Shown: positions 40,766 through 50,115 of the stretch, piece after piece
Numbering within the stretch: the stretch's first letter is position 1
How the letters are laid out: the number at the start of each line of letters is the position of its first letter
From: Planctomycetia bacterium
Lineage (GTDB): Bacteria > Planctomycetota > Phycisphaerae > UBA1845 > UTPLA1
Reading direction: 5' to 3'
Assembly (NCBI GenBank): GCA_015075745.1
Contig: JABTTW010000001.1
Location: 62,001-126,000, forward strand
DNA length: 64,000 nt
Position numbers and translations under genes: made by a program
The notes under the pieces: generated by a model
What the model saw: only the letters and a program-made list of their open reading frames with translations
Database searches by the model: none
What the model was told of the DNA's origin: nothing

Positions 40766-41973
40766 ATCTGGCCGTCCGCGACATCCGCCACAACATAGGC
40801 CGCTTTATTCTCACGACCATTGGTGTGGGCATGCTCCTGATGGTCGTGATGGGCATGGGCGGCATTTATCGCGGCCTGGTCGATGATGCATTGGTCGTGA
40901 CGCGCGGCGTCGGGGCCGACTTGTGGGTCGTTCAGCGTGACACGCGCGGGCCGTTCGCCGAGGTCTCCCGGCTGCCGCGCAACGTGGTCGATCGGGTGAC
41001 GGCGGTGCCCGGCATGGTGGACGCGCGCGAGTTCGTGTACCACACGATCCAGCGTGAGCACGACGGCAAGGTGCTCCGCATGGCCGTGCTCGGCCTGGGC
41101 TGGCCCAATGACAAGGGCGAAGGCTTGCCGATTGTCGCCGGGCGGCCGCTGGCTCAGAACCACTACGAGATGATCGCCGACGAGACGCTTGGGTTGAGGT
41201 TGCACGAGAAGCTGCGGCTGGGGAAGGACACGTACGTGGTCGTCGGGATTACGCGATGGATGGTCTCTTCAGGCGGGGACGGGATCGCGTGCTTCACCAG
41301 CCGCGACGCTCAGGCGATTCAGTTCGACGAGCCGGGCGAGTCCGTCCGCCTGGAACGGCAGGCCCGCCAAGCTCGCGCGGGCGGGGTAGACCTCGGGCGC
41401 ACGCAGCCCGCCGTCCTGGCGCGGGCCTCCGGTCCGTCGGGCAAGATTGTCGTTCTGCCGGGCCCGGCGATCAGCGCCGTGATCGCGCGGCTGGCTCCCG
41501 GGGCCGACTTGGACGCCGTGCAGCAGGTCATGGACGGTTGGAGCGATGTGTCGAGCTATACCGGGGCCGAGCAGGAAGAACTGCTTCTGAAGGGGAGCGT
41601 TGACCGCGCCCGCCGGCAGATCCTGCTCTTCCGGGTGCTGCTAACGATCATCTCCGCGGTTATCATGGCGCTGATCATTTATACGCTCACTCTCGACAAG
41701 CTCCATCCGATCGCGCTCCTGAAGCTCATCGGCGCTCCCAACCGCACGATTGTCGGGCTGATACTCCAGCAATCCCTCATCATGGGGACGCTGGCGTACG
41801 GCGTGGGGTACGTCATTGGGCTGCGGCTCTTCCCGATGTTCCCGCGGCGTGTGCTGGTGACGAATGACGATCTGCTCCGCGTGGCAGGAATCGTCTTTGT
41901 CATTTCGGTGTTGGCGAGTCTCCTGGGCATCTGGAAGGCAATGCGCGTCGCCCCCAACGAGGCCATCGGTTAG
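40762..41973 (+). CDS. FtsX/DevC-type ABC transporter permease
   Basis: 403 residues. One N-terminal helix (FILTTIGVGMLLMVVMGMGG), a large periplasmic domain (about 45-285) beginning VTRGVGADLWVVQRDTRG, then three C-terminal helices (LLTIISAVIMALIIYTLTLD, LIMGTLAYGVGYVIGLR, VAGIVFVISVLASLLGIW). This is the MacB/DevC topology, a mechanotransmission-type exporter permease rather than a channel. It lies between adaptor and ATPase genes. Confidence 0.9.
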   Translation: MNLAVRDIRHNIGRFILTTIGVGMLLMVVMGMGGIYRGLVDDALVVTRGVGADLWVVQRDTRGPFAEVSRLPRNVVDRVTAVPGMVDAREFVYHTIQREHDGKVLRMAVLGLGWPNDKGEGLPIVAGRPLAQNHYEMIADETLGLRLHEKLRLGKDTYVVVGITRWMVSSGGDGIACFTSRDAQAIQFDEPGESVRLERQARQARAGGVDLGRTQPAVLARASGPSGKIVVLPGPAISAVIARLAPGADLDAVQQVMDGWSDVSSYTGAEQEELLLKGSVDRARRQILLFRVLLTIISAVIMALIIYTLTLDKLHPIALLKLIGAPNRTIVGLILQQSLIMGTLAYGVGYVIGLRLFPMFPRRVLVTNDDLLRVAGIVFVISVLASLLGIWKAMRVAPNEAIG

Positions 41974-42000
41974 TCCGAACGGTTGCAGGATGTATTGAGA

Positions 42001-42759
42001 ATGGGCGAGACAATGGCACTGGAGACCGAAGGGCTGACCAAGGTGTACGGCAGCGGGCACACCGAGGTAGTCGCGATGCGCGATGTGAGCATGAGCGTGC
42101 GTCAGGGAGAGGTGGTCGCCCTTCTCGGCCCGAGCGGCGCGGGTAAATCGACCTTCCTTCTGTGCGCCGGCCTCATCAACCTACCCACGCGCGGGCGCGT
42201 TACGATAGGCGGCAAGCCGGTCGTGGACAGCACGGGCGCCGTGGCGGATCTGCGCCGCTTTCGCCGCGAGAACATCGGCTTCATCTTCCAAAAATCCAAC
42301 CTGATCCCATTTCTCAATGCCGTCGAGAACGTGCAGATCGTCGGCGAACTGATCGGTCGAACCCCGGCCGCGGCCCGCCGCCGCGCTATGCAATTGCTCA
42401 ACGCGCTGGGTGTGGGGGCGCGGGCGCTCAACAGGCCTACCCAGCTCTCGGGAGGTGAACAGCAGCGCGTCACTGTCGCCCGCGCGCTGGCGAATCAGCC
42501 CAGCCTCATCCTGGCCGACGAACCCACCGCCGCCCTGGACAGCAAACGCGGGCGTCAGGTGATGGGACTGTTCCGCGATGTCGCCCATCAGCACGGCACG
42601 GGCGTGATCGTCGTGACCCACGACCATCGGGCCCTGGACGTTTTCGACACCGTCTATGAGATGGAGGACGGGGTGATTGGTCCCGCATCGCATGAACTAT
42701 TGAGCTCCATCGCGAGTGCGCCTCCGGGTAATGAGAGTGGGGTTTCCCACGTTTCGTAG
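42001..42759 (+). CDS. ABC transporter ATP-binding protein
   Basis: 252 residues from the ATG at 42001; the ATG at 42013 is an equal candidate. All motor motifs are present: Walker A GPSGAGKSTF, Q-loop FIFQKSNLIPF, signature LSGGEQQRVTVARAL, Walker B LILADEPTAALD and H-loop VVTHDH. It is of the MacB/LolD type and completes the tripartite exporter. The start is 27 bases after the permease gene. Confidence 0.93.
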   Translation: MGETMALETEGLTKVYGSGHTEVVAMRDVSMSVRQGEVVALLGPSGAGKSTFLLCAGLINLPTRGRVTIGGKPVVDSTGAVADLRRFRRENIGFIFQKSNLIPFLNAVENVQIVGELIGRTPAAARRRAMQLLNALGVGARALNRPTQLSGGEQQRVTVARALANQPSLILADEPTAALDSKRGRQVMGLFRDVAHQHGTGVIVVTHDHRALDVFDTVYEMEDGVIGPASHELLSSIASAPPGNESGVSHVS

Positions 42760-42948
42760 ACACGAAGTCAAGAGAGTCTATGGCGCGGCTTCGTGGCCGG
42801 CCGGACTCCGGTAGCCCGGGCTCGAGCGCAGCCGCCACGCCGGCAACTGTTTCTGGTTGCGCATCAGCACGATGCCCGGCAAGGATTTGTGATTGCGCTC
42901 AGGGGGACTACCGAAGCATTACATCGTGGGTTTTCCGACAGCCGATCG

Positions 42949-44430
42949 TCAAAGTTTGACCTGGCCGCGGATTCCATAGACGACTGCCGTTTCGCGACCG
43001 CCGAAACCGTCAGCGGGGTCCACGATCACCTGCAGGTCGGGGGTGATGTGAAACCAGGGAGTGACTTCGATGCTGTAGAAAAGCTCGACGCCCTGCTCCC
43101 TGGTAATTCCAAGAACCGAACTGAGGTTGTTATCGGTGTGGGTGCAGTAGTATCCCGCGCCCCACGTATCGTTGTCGCGTCTTGGAATCGATCCCTTGCC
43201 GCCCAGACCGATGCTGTAGAACTCCTGAATGGGGTTTCCCTTGGTCGGCGCAAACCCGAAGCGTCCGAAGATTCCCCATCCCTGGGTGGGATCGTCCGCC
43301 TCGGTGTAAAGATATTGATCGAAATTGTAATAGAAGGCCCAATTGTCCGGGCGCGTATCGGGCTCCTCGGAGTCGAAGAGCACGTTGCCCAAATTCAATT
43401 TTCTAAATCGTCGCGGAAGCAGATTTCTACCCAGACGGGGCAACTCGATCCGCTGAACGGGCACTGGAAGGCGCGAATCGGAATCAAACTCCAGGAAGTC
43501 TCTTGACGTCCAGAGCCAGCCGAACTTCTGGTGTCCCGGCTTGTCGAACGGCTTCACCTTGAACGCATACTCCTGAGAGATAGTCGTCCAGTCGCGCCCG
43601 TGAAATGCAGTGTTGAAACCTGTCTTTGTGGCCGCGCCGTCCGGATCGTTGTCCAGAACAATAGTGGCGACTTCAAGCCAATCCGTCGGGATGAGAATCA
43701 CGCCGGCCGCCATGGCGGTATAGGGCCCACCTGAAAAAAGGACAGGATTGACGTTAAAAGCCGTGTTCATGAACTGGGTCGTATGTGCGGCATCGCCGGC
43801 GAAGGTATTTCGGTCTCCCAGGGACGTCAGATCCAGCTTTCCCGCGATGATTGCGATTTTTTCGGAGAGGGCCTGCGTGATGTAGAACTCGGAAAGCGTG
43901 GTGATGCCCGGATCGCCCGGAACGGGCAGTAGCGACTTGAAGTTCGGCGACATCAGGGAGCCGGTATTGCCGTTGGCGCTTCGCCCGAACTGGGTCTCCC
44001 CGTGAAGGGTGATGAGGCCGCCCGGCCAAAGATTCATGCGCGCCGTGTCCAGCCGCAAGGTGTAATCCGCGGAACCGCCGTACTCAAAAGAGCCCTTCGT
44101 GTTCTTGCCCCCTCGCGCGTTCTGCTGCGTGAATTGAGTGACGTCCAGGTCGAACAGAATGCCGTGGTTGGCCAGCTCGGTCCGTGCCCCGCCCCAGTCC
44201 CCGGTCAGAACCGAACGACTCCAGAGGTCTCCCGTGTAATCGGGCAACTTGGGAATCAGAGACTGCAACGCCATGGGCTTCTCGCCCGCATCCGGCTCGG
44301 ACTCGCTCGTTTTCGCGTTGCCTTCAGGCGGCTTAGCGTCGGGCGCGTCCGCCTTGTCCTGGCCCTGGGACGATTGAGTAAACAAAAAGCCGATGATCGT
44401 CACGACAAGTACACTTCGAAATCGAAACAT
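42949..44430 (-). CDS. Carbohydrate-selective porin, OprB family
   Basis: 493 residues from the ATG at 44430, which has AGGAGAAAC upstream; an earlier in-frame start lacks it. Signal peptide (VLVVTIIGFLFTQSSQG), a charged linker, then a 16-strand-type barrel that begins SRSVLTGDWGGARTELANHG, the OprB hallmark. It ends in Leu after IRGQVKL, a barrel-type C-terminus. It should admit sugars or other small anionic solutes through the outer membrane. It is the last gene of the minus-strand set FGE-sulfatase-HAD-porin and fits uptake of the released products. Confidence 0.9.
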   Translation of the reverse strand: MFRFRSVLVVTIIGFLFTQSSQGQDKADAPDAKPPEGNAKTSESEPDAGEKPMALQSLIPKLPDYTGDLWSRSVLTGDWGGARTELANHGILFDLDVTQFTQQNARGGKNTKGSFEYGGSADYTLRLDTARMNLWPGGLITLHGETQFGRSANGNTGSLMSPNFKSLLPVPGDPGITTLSEFYITQALSEKIAIIAGKLDLTSLGDRNTFAGDAAHTTQFMNTAFNVNPVLFSGGPYTAMAAGVILIPTDWLEVATIVLDNDPDGAATKTGFNTAFHGRDWTTISQEYAFKVKPFDKPGHQKFGWLWTSRDFLEFDSDSRLPVPVQRIELPRLGRNLLPRRFRKLNLGNVLFDSEEPDTRPDNWAFYYNFDQYLYTEADDPTQGWGIFGRFGFAPTKGNPIQEFYSIGLGGKGSIPRRDNDTWGAGYYCTHTDNNLSSVLGITREQGVELFYSIEVTPWFHITPDLQVIVDPADGFGGRETAVVYGIRGQVKL

Positions 44431-44502
44431 GAGTTTCTCCTGAACCCAACATGCTCGCATTCTCAAGGCGACTCTCATTCACGCATCAATTTGTTTGATA
44501 GA

Positions 44503-45513
44503 TCAAAAAGGGAAAATCCGTTTCCAATCGCGCTTCATGTCCACGACTACCCATCCACGCGAGGCGGCTTCGTCCAATGCCTTGTCCAATGTTCCCACGT
44601 GCGACTTGCGATCGTACGCCCATTCACGCTCGGCGTCCGTATGGTGGACGATGAGGCCGAACCGGGGATAAGTATTGCCGTCGCCATGATCCATCGTCGT
44701 CCACTGGAGCATTTGCAGGTCCCCGTCCGAGTTGCCGAAGGCCATGAGGGGCCGTCGCCCGATCTGCAAGTTGATGTTGATCGGTTTGCCCGTCTTGTCG
44801 TCAATGCTGCCGATTTCGGGCAACTTCACAAGGACCGGCTTGCCGGCGCGGAATTCGAACTTCGTCTTGCCGTTGGAGCCGATGATCTGCTCCGGCGGGA
44901 TTCCATAGACGCGATCGGCCCAGGGGCGCATGAAATCCACTCCGCCACCGGAAACGATATATGTCTTGAATCCGTTCGCGCGGAGATAGGTCAGTAACTC
45001 AAACATGGGTTGGTAGATGCACTCGGTAAACGGCCGGTTGAAGCGCGGATGCTTCGCGGCGGCGGCCCAATCCTTGACCGTGCGCTCGAACTCAGCGACC
45101 GTCATGCCGGTATGAGTCGCCGCGACGATTTTGAGGATCGCCGGTTCGCCGCCTGCCAAGGCGCCCTTCACGTCACCCTTGAGCAGTGAGGCGAACGGCT
45201 CCTGATCCTTCCATTCCGGATGATGCGGCGCCAGCGCCTTTACGCGGTCCAGTGCGAAAAAGAGTTGGAAATACATCGGCTGCTCGGCCCAGAGCGTGCC
45301 GTCGTTGTCGAAGACGGCGATGCGTTCGGGAACCGGGACGAAACCCGACGACCCTTCGCGGGTGACCTTTCCGACAAAGCTCACAATGGCCTGCTTCGTC
45401 GGGCCGTCATTCCATAACGGCAAGGGATCCTGAGCGCCTGAAACGGGATTTACGCCTACGAAGATCAGCAGCGACGAAAGAGACAATCTTAGGTAAATCG
45501 ATCGACGAAGCAT
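44503..45513 (-). CDS. Exported HAD-superfamily phosphatase
   Basis: 336 residues with a signal peptide (LRLSLSSLLIFVGVNPVSGA). HAD motif I is IAVFDNDGTLW (nucleophile and general acid Asp), motif II YIVSGGGVDFM, and motif IV FGNSDGDLQML. It resembles phosphoserine-phosphatase-like HAD enzymes but is periplasmic, so the substrate is probably a phosphorylated compound in the cell envelope. It lies 70 bases behind the sulfatase and 72 before the porin. Confidence 0.88.
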   Translation of the reverse strand: MLRRSIYLRLSLSSLLIFVGVNPVSGAQDPLPLWNDGPTKQAIVSFVGKVTREGSSGFVPVPERIAVFDNDGTLWAEQPMYFQLFFALDRVKALAPHHPEWKDQEPFASLLKGDVKGALAGGEPAILKIVAATHTGMTVAEFERTVKDWAAAAKHPRFNRPFTECIYQPMFELLTYLRANGFKTYIVSGGGVDFMRPWADRVYGIPPEQIIGSNGKTKFEFRAGKPVLVKLPEIGSIDDKTGKPININLQIGRRPLMAFGNSDGDLQMLQWTTMDHGDGNTYPRFGLIVHHTDAEREWAYDRKSHVGTLDKALDEAASRGWVVVDMKRDWKRIFPF

Positions 45514-45583
45514 AAATGATGTCTCCAGCCGGACGAATCGGCGGGCGGCCCGGGTGGACCGCCCGCCTCGGAGGTCACTTCGG

Positions 45584-47236
<1,653 letters not shown>

Positions 47237-47252
47237 CGTCAGTCTCCTTTAT

Positions 47253-48317
47253 TTAGTTTTGCTTCTTACTACTTAGCTCTGTTTCAGACTTGTCCGTTTT
47301 GACGCACCGAAATCCGACATGCTGCGAGCCCGTGTCCGGCGGCATACCGCGGCGCGCGCTCGGGCGATAGCTCTCGCAATAGCTTGGATGACAAAGAAAC
47401 GAGCCGCCCTTGATGACGCGCTCGACGCAATGCGGCACTTCGCGCACGGGATCATGCGAGGACTTCGGCCCGGTCGGATTGCAGCAGACGCCGGCCGCCT
47501 TCGCGGTTGCGTGCGTGTCGGCGCGGTACAGATCCGCGGTCCAGTTCCATACGTTGCCGCCCATGTCGTACAGGCCATATCCGTTCGGTGGAAACGCCTT
47601 CACCGGAGAGGCGCCCGCGAAACCGTCTTCGGCCGTGTTCTTGTGCGGAAACTGGCCATCGAACGTGTTGGCCATGAACTTGCCGGCGGGTCGAAATTCA
47701 TTGCCCCAGGAATATCGCGTATTAGTCTTTGCCCCGCCGCGCGCCGCATACTCCCATTCGGCCTCGGTCGGCAGACGCTTTTCCGCCCACTTCGCATAGG
47801 ACGCGGCATCATCCCACGAGACTTGCACGACGGGGCAGCCCTCCTTGCCCTTGATGTCGCTGTTGGGGCCCCGCGGGCGCCGCCAATTCGCGCCGGTCGT
47901 CCAAGTCCACCAGCCGGACATGTCGCGCAGATCAACCGCGTGATCCGGCGGCGTGAAGACGAGCGATCCGGGCCGCAGCATTTCATCTGACGGTTTCGGC
48001 GTGCCCGGGGGGACCTGCTTCTTGAGTTCCTCCCAATCGACCGGTTTTTCCGCCGTCGTAACGTAGCCGGTCGCTTTCACGAACTCGCGAAACTCAGCGT
48101 TGGTGACCGGCGTCGCGTCGATCCAGAAGCCGTCAACGCGGACTTTGTGAGCGGGCCGTTCATTGGGAAGGGAGAATTCGGAGTCTGTGCCCATCGTGAA
48201 TTCGCCGCCGGGTATCCAGACCATTCCCGGCGGATCGGCGACCTGGGCGATTCCACTCATACATAGAATTGCGCAAACGACCATCGGTACCTGCTTCTCA
48301 CGAACAACACGCTTCAT
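47253..48317 (-). CDS. Formylglycine-generating enzyme (sulfatase-activating), with export-type N-terminus
   Basis: 354 residues. PPGMVWIPGGEFTMGTDSEF opens the FGE-sulfatase fold; RLPTEAEWEYAARGG and GLYDMGGNVWNWTADLY are core motifs. Near the end SFLCHPSYCESYRPSAR keeps both catalytic cysteines (C309 and C314, the same spacing as in human SUMF1), so this is a true copper-dependent FGE candidate rather than a cysteine-less relative. The N-terminus (PMVVCAILCMSGIAQVA) is a signal peptide or anchor. It should convert the sulfatase Cys to formylglycine. First gene of the minus-strand set. Confidence 0.92.
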   Translation of the reverse strand: MKRVVREKQVPMVVCAILCMSGIAQVADPPGMVWIPGGEFTMGTDSEFSLPNERPAHKVRVDGFWIDATPVTNAEFREFVKATGYVTTAEKPVDWEELKKQVPPGTPKPSDEMLRPGSLVFTPPDHAVDLRDMSGWWTWTTGANWRRPRGPNSDIKGKEGCPVVQVSWDDAASYAKWAEKRLPTEAEWEYAARGGAKTNTRYSWGNEFRPAGKFMANTFDGQFPHKNTAEDGFAGASPVKAFPPNGYGLYDMGGNVWNWTADLYRADTHATAKAAGVCCNPTGPKSSHDPVREVPHCVERVIKGGSFLCHPSYCESYRPSARRGMPPDTGSQHVGFRCVKTDKSETELSSKKQN

Positions 48318-48962
48318 GACATTCCCTCGAACGTGCTTCCCTGCACGGGTTCCTTCTGATCACGCTCCGCCTTTTCGACCGACTCGGCGATTGATCTTCC
48401 CTCCTGGCGCTTCGGCTTCGATTGGGCGGAAGGTTCTGCGCTCGCTCATGCATTGACGTCGGCGAAGTGCATCTCAACCATCACGGCACCGACTCGGCAC
48501 GTAGTACCTTCAAAGGAGACGTATTCGGCGAGCGCTCGCCGCTGAAAACTCGATCGATGGAACGCCAGGTAAACTCGTCCGCGCCCGTGCGCTTCGAGAG
48601 AGTGAGACGATGAGCCGCCCCGCGATCACGTCCAACGATTGACTTTTTCTCAACGGGGTAATCCTCCGGCTTGAAGGCGCCCGCACCCATTGAGTTCGCG
48701 GACGAACTCGCGTCGCGGCAGTTGGAATCCAATGCGACTCGTCGCGGTAACGACATGCGCTCACCGACAGTCGCGGACTATATCGCCTGCCTCCGAAGGG
48801 CACAACGCTAAGTGGCACGCTGGGCGTCGGCCCCTCGACGCCCTCTCGGGCCGTTCATTGCGGCACTCCCCGGTCGATTGCTCAAGAACGCCTCTCGTTG
48901 TAGCATGGCAGCCGAATCGTCCAGCCCAGGAATGCTGTCCATACAAGTCGAAGGAAGCTCCG
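48318..48962. other. Long divergent intergenic region of the sulfatase locus
   Basis: About 645 bases between FGE (minus) and the outer-membrane barrel gene (plus). A 14-base perfect palindrome, GGCGAGCGCTCGCC, sits at 48527-48540 and could be a regulator site. No supported gene and no clear -35/-10 pair were seen. Confidence 0.45.
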
Positions 48963-50069
48963 ATGCGGAGAATGTGTTTGGACTTTGCCGCCTCGGGTGT
49001 GTTACTCGTTGCGTTTGCCGGCGTGGCAACGACAAGAGCGCGCGCCCATTCCCCCAATTACCGACAGGAAGAAACCCCTACGAAATCTACGCGGCAGGAC
49101 GATGAACACGGCCCCATGTCGATTTCCGCGAACAGCGACGAACCCGCATCTGACGAAACGGAGCATTCCGCTCTGGGTGTGTCGGATTCCGAAGCACTGG
49201 CCAACAAGCTCGCCAACCCGGTCGCCGACCTCATCAGCATCCCCTTGCAAAGCAACTACATCATCGGCGGCGGACGCGATCTGCCGGAGAGGCAAGGCCC
49301 GTTGAGGAATCTCCGCCATCTGCCCGGTCCATTCGGGCGACAAGGTGAGAGATTTCTCGAAAGCCGCGCCGGGCGCATAGCATCACGGCTGCTCAGTCTG
49401 GGGAAGGGTGATAACCGCGACCAAGCATTCAAGTATCTCCTGAATGTTCAGCCGGTGATTCCGTTCACCCTGAATGAAGATTGGAATCTCATCAGTCGAA
49501 CGATCCTACCGATCGTCGCTCAAAACGATGTCATCGGGACCACCAGCCAAGGCGGCATGGGTGACATCACGCAGAGTTTGTTCCTTTCACCCAAGAGCAC
49601 GGAGCCGTTCATCTGGGGGGCGGGACCGGTGTTTCTCATTCCCACAGCCACCGACGATTCGCTCGGTTCGGAGCGCTGGGGGATGGGTCCGACCGGCGTT
49701 ATCCTCAAGCAGAGCGGCCCCTGGACCGTCGGTGCATTAGCGAATCACATTTGGTCGTTTGCCCGTGACGACGGCCGCAAGGAAGTGAATAACACTTACC
49801 TCCAGCCGTTCATCAATTACACATTCAAGACGGCGACGAGTCTGACGTGTAACACGGAATCGACCTACGACTGGATCGACAACCAGTGGACCATTCCGCT
49901 TTATGCGGGCGTCGGTCAGATCGTCAAGATCGGCAAGCTCCCGGTCAGCTTGCAACTCGGCAGTCAATACTGGGTCGCCGGGCCGGAGACCGCTCCGGAT
50001 TGGAGCATAAGATTCCAATTGGCGTTCTTGTTTCCGAAATTGGCGGAGAATTCTCCGCATCATAAATAG
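48963..50069 (+). CDS. Outer-membrane beta-barrel protein (transporter-like)
   Basis: 368 residues from the ATG at 48963, which has AAGGAAG upstream; the longer in-frame start at 48690 would destroy the signal peptide (FAASGVLLVAFAGVATTRARA). The domain starts LANPVADLISIPLQSNY and continues with alternating strands, LNVQPVIPFTLNEDWNLISR, GMGDITQSLFLSPK, WGMGPTGVILK. This is a barrel often annotated 'transporter' or, wrongly, neuromedin U. It probably sits in the outer membrane; the cargo is unknown. It precedes a sulfatase in the same direction by 46 bases. Confidence 0.75.
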   Translation: MRRMCLDFAASGVLLVAFAGVATTRARAHSPNYRQEETPTKSTRQDDEHGPMSISANSDEPASDETEHSALGVSDSEALANKLANPVADLISIPLQSNYIIGGGRDLPERQGPLRNLRHLPGPFGRQGERFLESRAGRIASRLLSLGKGDNRDQAFKYLLNVQPVIPFTLNEDWNLISRTILPIVAQNDVIGTTSQGGMGDITQSLFLSPKSTEPFIWGAGPVFLIPTATDDSLGSERWGMGPTGVILKQSGPWTVGALANHIWSFARDDGRKEVNNTYLQPFINYTFKTATSLTCNTESTYDWIDNQWTIPLYAGVGQIVKIGKLPVSLQLGSQYWVAGPETAPDWSIRFQLAFLFPKLAENSPHHK

Positions 50070-50115
50070 TTCCGAATTCCGAACGCAAAACGCACAAACA
50101 CAAAGGAACACATCA

